Source: Herbinix sp.
GTDB lineage: Bacteria; Bacillota; Clostridia; Lachnospirales; Lachnospiraceae
Length of the DNA: 43,123 bases
Reading direction: 5' to 3'
NCBI GenBank assembly: GCA_029240245.1
Contig: JARBTJ010000027.1
Span: 1 to 43,123 of the forward strand
The translations under genes were made by a program, and so were the position numbers. Every line of letters starts with the position of its first letter. Within the stretch, counting starts at the first letter, position 1. Shown here piece after piece: positions 33,131-43,071 of the stretch. The notes under the pieces are model-generated. The model saw only the letters and a list, made by a program, of their open reading frames with translations. It was not told where the DNA came from and did not search any database.

Positions 33131-36100
33131 TTACAAATTCTTCGTCGCAACGGAAAGCATTAGCTTAATTCGGTTAAGTTGATTGACACTTGAGATACCC
33201 GGATCATAATCGATCGGTACAATATTCGCTTTTGGATATCGATCCTTCATCGGTTTTAGCATGCCCTTGCCTGTAACATGATTCGGCAGGCAGGCCAGCG
33301 GCTGTACACAGATGATATTATTGGTGCCTTGCTCAATAAATTCCATCATTTCTGCGGTAACCAGCCATCCCTCACCGGTTTGATTTCCCAAGGAAACCAA
33401 TGAAGAGGCCATGGAGGCTAGTTCATCAATCGGTGTCGGCGGTGAAAACCGGCTGCTGCGTTCCAATTCCTGTTTCACCACTTTTCGAAAATTCATAATA
33501 TACGCAATCGCGAATTGATTCAAATCTTTATTTAATTTCTTCCCGGCAAGATATCGGTATCTGAATCCCGCATTAAAAGTAGAATATAAGAAATAATCCA
33601 TAAGATCAGGTACAATTGCTTCTGCTCCTCCTTGTTCTAATATGTTAACAATATCATTGTTTGCTGTCGGGTGGTACTTTACGAGAATTTCACCAACAAT
33701 GCCTACCTTTGGTTTCTTCAAATCGAGTAACTCTAACTGGTCAAATTCACTTACAATGCCGGTAACATTACGACAAAATTCACTTCTGTTTCCTGAGCGG
33801 ATATTATCTTTTGCTTTTTCATTCCACTTTTGGTACAAAAGTTCGGCTGAACCCTGAAAACGCTCATAGGGTCTTGTCCGAAAGAGGACTCTCATCAATA
33901 AATCACCGTAGATCAAACCCATGATACAGCGGTTGATCAGCCCCAGTGAAAATTTAAAGCCGGGTTGCTTATCCAACCCCACCGTATTTACAGATATAAT
34001 TGGAACATGCTCAAAACCTGCCTGCTTTAATCCAAGCCTTAAAAAAGCAATGTAATTCGTTGCCCTGCAACCGCCTCCCGACTGTGTAATGATTACTGAA
34101 ATATTGCTTATATCATAGTTTCCTGACTTTAGAGCTTTCACAACCTGTCCTATCATGATGACCGCAGGATAACAGGCATCGTTATTCACATATTTTAGGC
34201 CTTCGTCCACTGCACTACGGTCCATAGCCGGGAGGACTACAAGCTGATAGCCGCAAGCTCTTGCAGCCTCCTGCACAAGTTCAAAATGGATTGGTGCCAT
34301 CTGAGGAGCAAGAATGGTATGGGTCCTTCTCATTTTCTTAGTAAAAACCGGACTACCGGCTGCATCCCTCATATCCTGTGGAAGGATCGATATCGCCTTA
34401 CGCTCCTCCATTGCTGCTTTTAAGGAGCGTATTCTAATTTTCGCTGCACCTAAATTATTGCCTTCATCTATTTTTAACATGGTATACATTTTGTTTCCCG
34501 CTGTCAGTAGTTCACTGATCTGGTCAGTAGTGACCGCATCCAGACCGCAACCGAAGGAATTTAACTGGACCATATCAAGGCACGGCTCCTCGCAAACCAA
34601 ACTTGCTGCCCGGTATAATCTCGAGTTATAAACCCATTGATCAACAACACGCAATCTTTGTTTTAATGGTGCCAGATGAGAGATGCTGTCCTCCGTTAGT
34701 ACTGCCATTCCGTAGGATACAATTAAGTCAGCGATTCCATGGTTAATTTCAGGATCTACATGATAGGGTTTTCCACATAATACAATACCCCTTTTGCCTT
34801 GTTCCTTTAATAACCTTAACGTTTCTTCTCCTTTTGTTCGGATATCCCTTTTATATGCCTCCCGTTCTTTGCAGGCTTTCGTCAGTGCATTTCTGGCTTC
34901 GACCGGTGTCACCTGATACTCACTTAAGAATTCAACGATTCTTTTCATAAGTGCTTTATCATCGTTTAAGTTCAGGAAGGGTGAAATGAATTTAATATTA
35001 CTATTCTTTAATTCATCCATGTTGTTTCGGATAATCTCAGGATACGACGTCACGATCGGACAATTATAATGATTTGTTACATCCGAATATTCTTTCCTTT
35101 CATAAGGAACACAGGGGTAAAAAATTGCGTTAACTCCCTTTTCGATCAGATCCACAATATGTCCGTGGCAGAGCTTGGCCGGATAACAGGCTGACTCTGA
35201 CGGAATGGTCTCCAGACCCTTTTCATATAGCCTTTTTCCGGAAGGAGCTGATAGGATGACCCGAAAACCCAGATTTGTAAATAACGTAAACCAAAATGGG
35301 TAATTTTCGTACATATTAAGAACTCTTGGAATACCGATGGAACCCCGTGTAGCCAATTCTGACTTTAGTGGGATATAATGAAAGGTCCTTTTATATTTAT
35401 AATCATAAAGATTCGGAAGCTTATCCAAATTTGTATTATCAAGTCCCAAACCTCTTTCACAGCGGTTTCCGGCGACAAAGCTTTCGCCGTCGGAAAATTG
35501 ATTCACGGTTAATAAGCATTGATTCTGGCATTTATTGCAGCGTCTGTTTGAAGCACTCATGGTGAAGGTAGATAATACTTCAATTGGAAGTAAGGTTGAA
35601 ACTTCCCCTTCCGCATATCGTTCTTTCGCGATAATTGCTGCACCATAAGCTCCCATCAGACCGGCAATTTCTGGTCGTACCGCTTCTCTTCCTGAGATTA
35701 ATTCAAAGCTTCGAAGTACGGCATCATTATAAAAGGTTCCGCCCTGTACAATAATCTTTGTTCCTAAATCCTTTGCATCACGAACTTTTATTACCTTATA
35801 CAGTGCATTTTTTATGACAGAATAAGATAAACCGGCAGAAAGATCCGATACTTTGGCACCTTCCTTTTGTGCCTGCTTTACTTTGGAATTCATAAATACC
35901 GTACATTTGGTTCCCAAATCCACCGGCGCTTTCGCAAACAACGCTTCCTTTGCGAATTCTTCCACTGATAAATTTAGAGACCGAGCAAAGCCTTCTAAAA
36001 AGGAGCCACAACCGGAAGAACATGCTTCGTTTAATAAAATACTGTCGATGGCTCCCTGTTTGATTCGCAGACATTTCATATCCTGCCCGCCGATATCCAG

Positions 36101-37351
36101 GATAAAATCTACACCGGGAAGAAAATGTTCAGCTGCTTTATAATGAGCGATCGTCTCAATTTCACCGATATCTGCATGAAGAGCCGCCTTCATCAATGCT
36201 TCCCCGTAGCCTGTGACGGCACATTTTCCTATCATAACCTTCTTCGGAAGTTCATGATAAAGCTGAGTTATAGCTTGTATCAGCTTTTTTAGCGGTTCAC
36301 CCTCATTCGTACTGTAATAAGTGTATAAAACTTCTGATTGCTCTCCGATCAGAACTATTTTTGTAGTGGTGGAACCGGCATCAATACCTAAAAATGCCGT
36401 TCCGTCATAATCCCTAAGCTCTGTACGACTAACCTTTGACCTCGCATGTCTTGTTTGAAAACTTAGGTAATCTTCCTCTGTATCAAACAAAGGTTGTAAC
36501 CGGTTAACCTCCTGGTCGGTATAATCTTTAATATGTTCCACTTGCTCGGACAGTTTTTTTAAGGAAGTCTTTGTATCCGCCTCCGAGGATAATGCAGCTC
36601 CGATGGCAGCAAATAGTTGGGAATTTTCCGGGTTAATCACATTTTCATCTGTTAATTTTAAGCTGTTAATAAAACGGTTTCTGAGCTCCGACAAAAAGAA
36701 GAGCGGACCTCCCAGAAAAGCCACCTTACCCCTTATCGGTTTACCGCAGGCTAATCCTCCAATTGTCTGGTTTACCACTGCCTGTAAAATGGATACTGCA
36801 ATATCTTCTTTTCGTGCTCCTTCATTAATCAGTGGCTGTACATCCGTTTTTGCAAAGACACCGCATCTTGAAGCAATCGGATAAATGGTATTATGCTTCC
36901 CTGCATATTCATTAAGGCCTTTTGCATCTGTATCAAGGAGTGCTGCCATTTGATCAATAAAAGCACCGGTTCCGCCTGCGCAGCTGGCATTCATCCGCTG
37001 TTCCATACCTCCGCGAAAATATGTTATTTTGGCATCCTCCCCGCCTAGTTCTATTACTACATCAGTTTCCGGAATAAAGGTTTCTACCGCTTTTGAGCAA
37101 GCTATCACCTCTTGAATAAAACTTTTATGAAGCCATTTCGATACGGATATACCACCCGAACCTGTAATGCTCATATTTAACGAAATATCACCTAAGTTAT
37201 TATAACAATCTCCGATCAATTGATTTAATGTACCCTTAATATCGGAAAAATGACGTTTATATTCACTGTATATCATATGGTTACTCTCATCAAGAACCGC
37301 CAATTTGATCGTCGTGGAACCTATATCGACTCCAAATTTATATCTCTTCAT
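33131..37351 (-). CDS. Giant 2-hydroxyacyl-CoA dehydratase activase-like protein (double BcrA/BadF ATPase fusion)
   Basis: 1406 residues. Two HgdC/BadF-type ASKHA ATPase domains come first: 1-about 285 (FGVDIGSTTIKLAVLDE, ELGGEDAKITYF, NASCAGGTGAF, SRCGVFAKTDV) and about 320-600 (FLGIDAGSTTTKIVLIG, DIGGQDMKCL, NEACSSGCGSF, TKCTVFMNSKV). Each keeps two Cys placed like those that hold the bridging [4Fe-4S] in HgdC. A Cys-rich segment CNKCQNQCLL (about 625) and a long DUF2229/HgdB-like half follow, with conserved CGKPYHVDPE, SFGCGLDAVTTDQ, NNDACYPAVIMIGQVVKAL, SGGGCRATNYIAFL, QPLACLPNHVTGKG. Proteins of this length are common in strict anaerobes; their substrate is not established. No dehydratase subunits are nearby. 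The start ATG 37351 follows AAGGAG. Confidence 0.9.
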   Translation of the reverse strand: MKRYKFGVDIGSTTIKLAVLDESNHMIYSEYKRHFSDIKGTLNQLIGDCYNNLGDISLNMSITGSGGISVSKWLHKSFIQEVIACSKAVETFIPETDVVIELGGEDAKITYFRGGMEQRMNASCAGGTGAFIDQMAALLDTDAKGLNEYAGKHNTIYPIASRCGVFAKTDVQPLINEGARKEDIAVSILQAVVNQTIGGLACGKPIRGKVAFLGGPLFFLSELRNRFINSLKLTDENVINPENSQLFAAIGAALSSEADTKTSLKKLSEQVEHIKDYTDQEVNRLQPLFDTEEDYLSFQTRHARSKVSRTELRDYDGTAFLGIDAGSTTTKIVLIGEQSEVLYTYYSTNEGEPLKKLIQAITQLYHELPKKVMIGKCAVTGYGEALMKAALHADIGEIETIAHYKAAEHFLPGVDFILDIGGQDMKCLRIKQGAIDSILLNEACSSGCGSFLEGFARSLNLSVEEFAKEALFAKAPVDLGTKCTVFMNSKVKQAQKEGAKVSDLSAGLSYSVIKNALYKVIKVRDAKDLGTKIIVQGGTFYNDAVLRSFELISGREAVRPEIAGLMGAYGAAIIAKERYAEGEVSTLLPIEVLSTFTMSASNRRCNKCQNQCLLTVNQFSDGESFVAGNRCERGLGLDNTNLDKLPNLYDYKYKRTFHYIPLKSELATRGSIGIPRVLNMYENYPFWFTLFTNLGFRVILSAPSGKRLYEKGLETIPSESACYPAKLCHGHIVDLIEKGVNAIFYPCVPYERKEYSDVTNHYNCPIVTSYPEIIRNNMDELKNSNIKFISPFLNLNDDKALMKRIVEFLSEYQVTPVEARNALTKACKEREAYKRDIRTKGEETLRLLKEQGKRGIVLCGKPYHVDPEINHGIADLIVSYGMAVLTEDSISHLAPLKQRLRVVDQWVYNSRLYRAASLVCEEPCLDMVQLNSFGCGLDAVTTDQISELLTAGNKMYTMLKIDEGNNLGAAKIRIRSLKAAMEERKAISILPQDMRDAAGSPVFTKKMRRTHTILAPQMAPIHFELVQEAARACGYQLVVLPAMDRSAVDEGLKYVNNDACYPAVIMIGQVVKALKSGNYDISNISVIITQSGGGCRATNYIAFLRLGLKQAGFEHVPIISVNTVGLDKQPGFKFSLGLINRCIMGLIYGDLLMRVLFRTRPYERFQGSAELLYQKWNEKAKDNIRSGNRSEFCRNVTGIVSEFDQLELLDLKKPKVGIVGEILVKYHPTANNDIVNILEQGGAEAIVPDLMDYFLYSTFNAGFRYRYLAGKKLNKDLNQFAIAYIMNFRKVVKQELERSSRFSPPTPIDELASMASSLVSLGNQTGEGWLVTAEMMEFIEQGTNNIICVQPLACLPNHVTGKGMLKPMKDRYPKANIVPIDYDPGISSVNQLNRIKLMLSVATKNL

Positions 37352-37631
37352 TGATTAATACTCCTTAACCGGTTTATTTGCAGAATGTATCCTGAACGTC
37401 TCTTCTTATGAAAATAAGTAAAATGAAAATAAGTAAAGCCTTCTAACGAATACTTTACTTATTTATTATTAACCGTATACTGGATTTCATTCATAATTCG
37501 TAGCCATTATAGATGACTTCACCTGATTGATAATTAGTCCAATGATAACCGAATTTCGACATGAGATATGCAAATATGCAACAGATGCCGTAAATGATGT
37601 GATGATTACTTTAATAGAAGAGTACACGACA
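37352..37631. other. Leader/spacer ahead of the activase gene
   Basis: 280 bp with no credible gene. It holds an A+T-rich hairpin (AATAAGTAAAG 37428-37438 with CTTTACTTATT 37453-37463, followed on the minus strand by TTTTC) preceded by a second copy of AAAATAAGTAAA (37411). Further upstream on the minus strand a TATAAT (37506-37511) is a possible -10 but its -35 is poor. The hairpin lies in the leader of the activase transcript and could attenuate it. Confidence 0.4.
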
Positions 37632-37657
37632 AAAGGCAGCCCAAATAGGCTGCCTTT
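37632..37657 (-). terminator. Terminator after the chemotaxis receptor gene
   Basis: AAAGGCAGCC (37632-37641) and GGCTGCCTTT (37648-37657), a perfect 10-bp stem with a 6-base loop. The minus-strand tail is TTTTGTCGTG, the plus-strand tail TTTGTCTTTC, so it could work both ways. It lies 22 bases beyond the receptor stop. Confidence 0.85.
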
Positions 37658-37679
37658 GTCTTTCAGATTAGGAGGACAA

Positions 37680-39791
37680 TTATATTATTCGAAAAACCCG
37701 AACGGTATCTTCCAGATTCTTCGCATCGTCACCAAGCTTTAGGGCTGCATGATTCAGCTGCTCTACTGCTGATAACTGGTTTTCTGCTGTGGAGCTAACC
37801 TCTGTAGTGGCTGCCACAGTCTCTTCCAATGTGGCCGATATACTCTCGATTGCGGATAAGGTATCGTCCTTTGCCTTACCGATTTTATCAATTCCTGATG
37901 ATATCTTGGTTAGATTACCGGTTAGATTTTCTACATGGCTGTTAATATCATCAAAGGTTTTCATCGTAACCATTAAGGCATTTTCCTGTGTGGCTACAAT
38001 GCTTTCCGCTTTCTTTGCTGCATTTACGGTCCTTTTGGTTCTGTCTTGAATTTTCTCAATTACTGCTGCAATTCGTCCGGATTCCTTGGCGGATTTATCT
38101 GCTAGCTTTCTTATTTCATCCGCTACCACTGCAAAACCTCTTCCTGCAGCACCAACTCTTGCAGCCTCAATTGTGGCATTTAAAGAAAGCAAATTCGTCT
38201 GCTCCGTTATCTCATTGATGGCACTGATAATTCCAATGATAGATTCCGATTCTGCTTCCAGACTTTCGATGTTGTCGATTACCAGCTGCGTGATATCAGA
38301 AGTATCCTTTGCCTTGCTGCTCAGATCATTAATAACGATTAAGCCGCTCTTGACACTGTTTTTTGTGTTATCCGCTATATGTCCGATCTCTACGGTATTA
38401 TCCTGAACCATATTGATCTGATGAGCAAGATCTGCCATCCGGCGGAGACAATTCTCAGCATCCGATGCCTGTTGCTGAACTCCCTGTTCAATGTCCGTAA
38501 CTGCTTTTACGATACTTTTGGAGGATTCCAATAAGGTTTCGGAGGCTATTCCAACCTCACAGGCAGAAACTGCTGTACTTTTGCTGACACCAAGCATTTT
38601 TTGAATCAAAGACCTCATACTGGTTAACATGTGATTAATGCTTTTACCGAGAATGCTGAATTCGTCTTTTCTCTTAAGACTTGCATCTACCGTCAAATCA
38701 CCCGTAGCTACCATGGATAAGGTATGGTTTGTTTTCTGTATTACCTTTCCGATTCCATACGAGATAATAAAGCCCACAATCAGAGCTATTAAACAGGAGA
38801 TCAGAACAATATAAATCGTTATCTTCTTAACATATTCCGCCTCCTTAACCACTACAGACTGCGGAATTAATGCAAATACGGTAGCATTACCGATTGTTAA
38901 TTTGGTATAAATAAAAAGATATTTTGCGTTTTGATAATCTACATATTCTGAACCTAGCTCAGCCCCTTCTGTTAAGGCTTTTTGATAAAAGGACTCCTTC
39001 GTCAAATCAAAATCACTTGAACATGATCCGTTTAATACAGCTTTGCCATCGTTCGTAATAAACCCAGCCAAACTGTTATCTCCAAAATTCGTTTTCTTTA
39101 AAAGATCCATCACAAAGGAATTCTCAATATCAACGATTACATAACCTACCTGCTTGTATGCCGAATTGTTCAGTTTCTTCATAAACGTCAAACAGTAGTC
39201 CGCTTGAATATCAGGGAATTGACTGTCTAAGAAGGGATGGGCTCCCTTCCACACACTCGATTCGGTTGAATCGATGATCCCGACCGCATCCTCCGATTGA
39301 TTAAAATCCTCGTAAAAACCAGCTTGTAACTCATCAAAGGTAGATGCTGTTGAGATCGGATTGCCATAGGAAGAAAAAACATAAATGCTGCTGATGAATT
39401 TATCAGCGGAATGAAATGCATTTAATTTTCTTTCCGTCTCACTGTATCGTTTTGCTTCTTCCGTTGGATTCTTTTTATAAAATCCTGAGAAATATTTGGA
39501 AATAACTTCGTCTGTCACCAATGATGTCGCCTTACTCGAGATGTTTGTAAGTCCAAGTTCATAATACTCACCCATCATATCCAAACTTACCATGCTATTA
39601 CTTTCATAATTCTTGATGAGTCCCTGGGAGGCCTGTTTATAACAAACATAGCCTAGTAGTATGATAAAGACCACCGGTATCAGAAACGCACTTATAAGTT
39701 TAAATCGGATACTTCGAATATTGAATTGTTGTTTAATAACTTGAAACATCTTCCTTAGTACTTTTAATACTTTTTGCATTAATCTCATCAT
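37680..39791 (-). CDS. Methyl-accepting chemotaxis protein with Cache-type sensor
   Basis: 703 residues. TM1 is about 29-50 ([20 protein letters not shown]), the extracellular sensor about 51-320 (dCache-like: [69 protein letters not shown]), TM2 about 322-345, then HAMP and a long coiled signalling domain with the hairpin tip [20 protein letters not shown] followed by [20 protein letters not shown]. It signals to CheA/CheW to steer flagellar motion toward or away from a small ligand; extracellular Cache domains often bind amino or organic acids. The start ATG 39791 follows AAGGGAAGG. It follows the F5/8C gene after 177 bp, so coupling with polysaccharide genes is possible but not shown. Confidence 0.95.
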   Translation of the reverse strand: MMRLMQKVLKVLRKMFQVIKQQFNIRSIRFKLISAFLIPVVFIILLGYVCYKQASQGLIKNYESNSMVSLDMMGEYYELGLTNISSKATSLVTDEVISKYFSGFYKKNPTEEAKRYSETERKLNAFHSADKFISSIYVFSSYGNPISTASTFDELQAGFYEDFNQSEDAVGIIDSTESSVWKGAHPFLDSQFPDIQADYCLTFMKKLNNSAYKQVGYVIVDIENSFVMDLLKKTNFGDNSLAGFITNDGKAVLNGSCSSDFDLTKESFYQKALTEGAELGSEYVDYQNAKYLFIYTKLTIGNATVFALIPQSVVVKEAEYVKKITIYIVLISCLIALIVGFIISYGIGKVIQKTNHTLSMVATGDLTVDASLKRKDEFSILGKSINHMLTSMRSLIQKMLGVSKSTAVSACEVGIASETLLESSKSIVKAVTDIEQGVQQQASDAENCLRRMADLAHQINMVQDNTVEIGHIADNTKNSVKSGLIVINDLSSKAKDTSDITQLVIDNIESLEAESESIIGIISAINEITEQTNLLSLNATIEAARVGAAGRGFAVVADEIRKLADKSAKESGRIAAVIEKIQDRTKRTVNAAKKAESIVATQENALMVTMKTFDDINSHVENLTGNLTKISSGIDKIGKAKDDTLSAIESISATLEETVAATTEVSSTAENQLSAVEQLNHAALKLGDDAKNLEDTVRVFRII

Positions 39792-39968
39792 AAGTACCGG
39801 CCTTCCCTTTTAATTTGCTCCAAATGTCAAAGGTACTCCATGAGCTAACTGACCTGATATGATGCCGATGATGTATTATGTTTATATTGCATCAGTTCGT
39901 TCAACAAAAAATCTCTGACACACTAAATTTTCGTAATATACGAATAACAAACAATGAACTGCATCGCA

Positions 39969-40592
39969 TTATTTACTGTAAACTTCAAACTCAGCCACCT
40001 GACCGCCGACCGCACCGGAATTTTCGGTAAAAACCAGCTGAACATATCTTGTCTCTACTTCATCAAATGGTATCTGAATCTGGTTCCCTTCATCCGGATC
40101 AAAGGTATACTGCTTCATTTTCACCAGTTCGGTGAAGTTTTCGCCATCCGAGCTGATATTAACAGCAATGGTTTGTGTACGTTTTCCCCAAATAGACAAA
40201 GGATTTAAGGCGACACGTACCGTTTGGATTTTAGCCGGATTTTCAAGGTCAACCGTCAGAAGGTTCGGATATTCACTTGTTCCCTCCCAGTAGGAGGAAC
40301 CATCTGTAGATCCGTCATTTGCTCTGTTTTCGGCATATACATCGGTAAATGCGTTTGCTTTGATTGGCTTTTTAGCGGCTATATTTACCCCCTCCGGTAA
40401 AACCATGACAAACTCCTCTTTAATAAAATCAGGATGGATCTGGGCCTCTGTCTGGTCCGGCGCTGAAACAGTAGTAACATTTTCTGCAAGAATTTCCTGA
40501 GGAGGTTCTTTTATACCGTTTAACACATAAACAAGTAAAGCTGCATTCGCTATTAACAATAAGGCGATAAGTATTCTGCGTAATATCTTCAT
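39969..40592 (-). CDS. Membrane-anchored F5/8 type C (discoidin/CBM32-like) protein
   Basis: 207 residues with an N-terminal signal anchor (LRRILIALLLIANAALLVYVL, about 4-24) and no lipobox. Residues about 70-205 form one F5/8C jelly-roll domain: IAAKKPIKANAFTDVYAENR, ANDGSTDGSSYWEGTS, YPNLLTVDLENPAKIQTVRV, IAVNISSDGENFTELV, TRYVQLVFTENSG and a final VAEFEVYSK. Such domains bind galactose- or glucose-type glycans at the cell surface. There is no catalytic domain. It is 18 bp downstream of the beta-helix protein gene, which has a similar anchor, so the two probably act on the same polymer at the membrane. The start ATG 40592 has GAGAGGAG. Confidence 0.88.
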   Translation of the reverse strand: MKILRRILIALLLIANAALLVYVLNGIKEPPQEILAENVTTVSAPDQTEAQIHPDFIKEEFVMVLPEGVNIAAKKPIKANAFTDVYAENRANDGSTDGSSYWEGTSEYPNLLTVDLENPAKIQTVRVALNPLSIWGKRTQTIAVNISSDGENFTELVKMKQYTFDPDEGNQIQIPFDEVETRYVQLVFTENSGAVGGQVAEFEVYSK

Positions 40593-40610
40593 ATTCTAAC
40601 ACTCCTCTCT

Positions 40611-42176
40611 CTACTCTATCGTGATGTTTTTCGCTGATGTTGTGTCAATCTCAAATTTACCCTGCTCCGGACTCGTTATCTTTTCACCCAGAATTTCTAA
40701 ATTCTTAATTGTTACACCATCAATTGCATGGGTTTCATCGAAGCCTTTTATTCTGGATGCAAGGAACTTACCTCCTAAAACCTTTACCCCATCAACTGTG
40801 ATATTTTGTATTTGTCCCCGTTCCTTAGTTGTGGTCCAGTTCGGACTGTTGGTAATCCAGAAATCTATCAGGTATGGCATTTCGTTGCCATCACCGGAAC
40901 CTGTCTGTGCATTTTCAATCGTAATATTTTTAAAAGTAATATCTTTGATCAGCGCATTATCCGCATTATGAAGAGAGATGATCGGCTTATGGAAGTTATT
41001 CAATACTGTAATATTTTCAAAGGTTATATTGGAAATCACCGGATTTTCCTGATTACCTTTATTTGTCTCAAAGCCGATTTCCATGGATTGTGCAAGATCA
41101 GTCCAAAGCTGCGAATCCTTAAAGGTTATGTTACTTGAATTACCACCATAATTCTTCACAACCATGGAGTCATCCCAGCTTCTTACAAAGCAGTTTTGTA
41201 CGGTAATATCGGTACAGGATTGTAAGGTTATACCATCGCCGTTCGGTCTGGAGGATATGATTCTGACTCCATCAATTAATTCATCTTTTGTGTTAAAGGA
41301 GTTCAGTACCCATGCGTTGGGATTAAGGACAATGACATCCCTAAGCTCAACCTTTTCACAATTATCAAATTTCAATGGAATGTATGCACTCTTTCCTCCC
41401 CAGGTACCAAGATGAGAACCATCAATAATACCTCTTCCTAAAACCTTAACATTTTCTGCGTAATTTGCATTCACAATACCATGAATGACAGCACCGCCGG
41501 ATATATAAAGCGTCTGATTGTCTTCTAATAAAATAGATTCGATGTTCCATTCGCCCGGTCCGATGAAGATTACATTTTCATCGTCAGCAGATGGTACATT
41601 CGTTTCTAACGGATTAGTAAAAATATGTACCGCACGGGATGGTGTATCATTAAAGGTTAGTGTGTAGTTTCCTGGCTCCATAATTGTAAAGGAAACCGTA
41701 TGTGCTTCTTTGTTAATGACCGGTTCAATCCCCAATTCAACCGGGCTTATTTTAACAGTATCAAGTTCCATATTGGGCACCGCAACTTCTATATTAGCGA
41801 TACCTTCAAAATCAAAATAGGTAACCGGTGTTCTGGAAAGCGGCGGCATGAAGTCGCTTGACCATGATCTGTTATGATTTACATTCGTATCATATACATA
41901 GCTTTCATATCCATTAACCTTAATAGTAGTATCTGTACAATGCATCAGTGCGATGTCTCTTTCCCTTTCTTTAAGGGCTTTAAGATCTCCCTCTGTTGCA
42001 TCCTTCAGAGATTTTGGTCCTTCATACAGAACCAGCTTCGAATCAGTCATATTAATCATTTCGTCTACTTCCTGCAATCGATTTTTGGTATAGATTGCAG
42101 TATAGGTTAATGAACCTATCAAAGCTACTACTATGATCCATTCAACAATTCCTAACACCCGCTTCTTTTTTTCCAT
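40611..42176 (-). CDS. Membrane-anchored GH28/GH49-clan right-handed beta-helix protein
   Basis: 521 residues with a signal anchor near the N-terminus (IVEWIIVVALIGSLTYTAIY, 10-29). A beta-sandwich (about 80-195) precedes a right-handed parallel beta-helix (about 200-520) with the repeats ENVKVLGRGIIDGS, CEKVELRDVIVLNP, CTDITVQNCF, SSNITFKDSQLW, ISNITFENITV, IKDITFKNITI. Candidate catalytic Asp of clan GH-N are D314 in NGDGITLQS and D335/D336 in SWDDSMVVKNYGG. The sandwich-plus-helix layout resembles GH49 (dextranase/isopullulanase) more than polygalacturonase. With the beta-phosphoglucomutase gene 24 bp upstream, an alpha-glucan substrate is reasonable; inference. The start ATG 42176 has GGGAGGT. 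Confidence 0.82.
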   Translation of the reverse strand: MEKKKRVLGIVEWIIVVALIGSLTYTAIYTKNRLQEVDEMINMTDSKLVLYEGPKSLKDATEGDLKALKERERDIALMHCTDTTIKVNGYESYVYDTNVNHNRSWSSDFMPPLSRTPVTYFDFEGIANIEVAVPNMELDTVKISPVELGIEPVINKEAHTVSFTIMEPGNYTLTFNDTPSRAVHIFTNPLETNVPSADDENVIFIGPGEWNIESILLEDNQTLYISGGAVIHGIVNANYAENVKVLGRGIIDGSHLGTWGGKSAYIPLKFDNCEKVELRDVIVLNPNAWVLNSFNTKDELIDGVRIISSRPNGDGITLQSCTDITVQNCFVRSWDDSMVVKNYGGNSSNITFKDSQLWTDLAQSMEIGFETNKGNQENPVISNITFENITVLNNFHKPIISLHNADNALIKDITFKNITIENAQTGSGDGNEMPYLIDFWITNSPNWTTTKERGQIQNITVDGVKVLGGKFLASRIKGFDETHAIDGVTIKNLEILGEKITSPEQGKFEIDTTSAKNITIE

Positions 42177-42200
42177 AAAATAAAATACCTCCCATCTACT

Positions 42201-42860
42201 TTATCCTTGTAAAATTTTATCCCAATCCACTTCACTTAAAAGTGTTAAAGATTCATAATCCGCTCCTAATTGTTTATATTCCGGTCCTACTCCCAGGGAC
42301 TTCATATGCGCAGCTTTTGCAGCAACGATGCCTGCGGCCGAATCTTCTACGACCAGGCATTCCTCATTGGGTAAATTTATTTTCTCCGCTGCAATAATAA
42401 ATACTTCCGGGTCCGGCTTTGATTTTGTCGTGTCAAGACCACAGCTGACCTGATCTATGTACGGTTTCAAACCGGTTTTCTCCAAAATCATTGGTGTATT
42501 CTTACTTGCAGAACCAACAGCAATTGCGATGCCTCGATTTCTTAACATTTCCAGAGTTTCAATTACATCTGCTAATACTGCATCCGGTGTCAGATCCTGG
42601 AGTAGTTCTATATAATAATTATTTTTCCTCATGGCGAAAGCTAATTTTTCTGCTTCTGAATAAAGTTTATCACTCTTTCGCAGGACAACCTCCAAGGATT
42701 CCATCCGGCTAACACCTTTTTGAAGCTTGTTATCCTCTTTCGTAAAATTGGTAATCCCCAGTTCCTCCGCCAGCAGCTTCCATGCCGCAAAATGCATTTC
42801 ATCTGTTGAGACCAATACACCATCTAAATCAAAAATAACTCCTTTTATCAATTTTCTCAT
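42201..42860 (-). CDS. pgmB: Beta-phosphoglucomutase-like HAD phosphatase/mutase
   Basis: 219 residues, full length. HAD motif I is FDLDGVLVSTDEMHF with nucleophile D11 and acid-base D13; the cap loop KGVSRMESLEVVL (48-60) is the substrate loop of beta-PGM rather than of general phosphatases; motif II is VGSASKN (S117), motif III KSKPDPEVF (K148), motif IV VVEDSAAGI (E172, D173). It interconverts beta-glucose-1-P and glucose-6-P, the product of inverting disaccharide phosphorylases (maltose, kojibiose, trehalose type); such a gene may lie just beyond the window. AAGGAG abuts ATG 42860, so TTG at 42851 (spacing 9) could be the true start. First visible gene of a three-gene operon. Confidence 0.88.
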   Translation of the reverse strand: MRKLIKGVIFDLDGVLVSTDEMHFAAWKLLAEELGITNFTKEDNKLQKGVSRMESLEVVLRKSDKLYSEAEKLAFAMRKNNYYIELLQDLTPDAVLADVIETLEMLRNRGIAIAVGSASKNTPMILEKTGLKPYIDQVSCGLDTTKSKPDPEVFIIAAEKINLPNEECLVVEDSAAGIVAAKAAHMKSLGVGPEYKQLGADYESLTLLSEVDWDKILQG

Positions 42861-42947
42861 CTCCTTCGTGGTATAAATTTATGCTTTTAAATACTGTAAA
42901 TTGTGATATAATAATTTGCTGTCGTAATTATATTAGATTTAAATCTT

Positions 42948-43071
42948 GATTAAAGTATCAAAAGGTACTACGCACTTGTTCAGCTACATTAGATTAATAT
43001 GCAAGCAAGCTTAAAAAAGCAATATATTATAGCCGGAAAGCACCGAGGTGCTTCTGACACTTTAATTAATC
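42948..43071. repeat. Dispersed ~120-bp element, copy B, with terminal inverted repeats
   Basis: The ends are imperfect inverted repeats: ATTAAAGTATCAAAAGGTAC (from 42949) against ATTAAAGTGTCAGAAGCACC on the other strand near 43068, 15 of 20 matching. Near the right end AAGCACCGAGGTGCTT is itself a dyad. The interior aligns with 16432-16545. No ORF. It lies upstream of the pgmB gene. The remaining sequence to 43123 holds nothing recognisable. Confidence 0.55.

Noticed and set aside
37527..37742. 71-codon plus-strand ORF between the receptor and activase genes
   Set aside because: It crosses a strong terminator and runs into the receptor gene antisense; no ribosome site.
42948..43071. Riboswitch such as a c-di-GMP or c-di-AMP aptamer
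   Set aside because: The conserved cores of those classes were not found; the similarity to the 16.4-kb copy and the inverted ends favour a repeat element.
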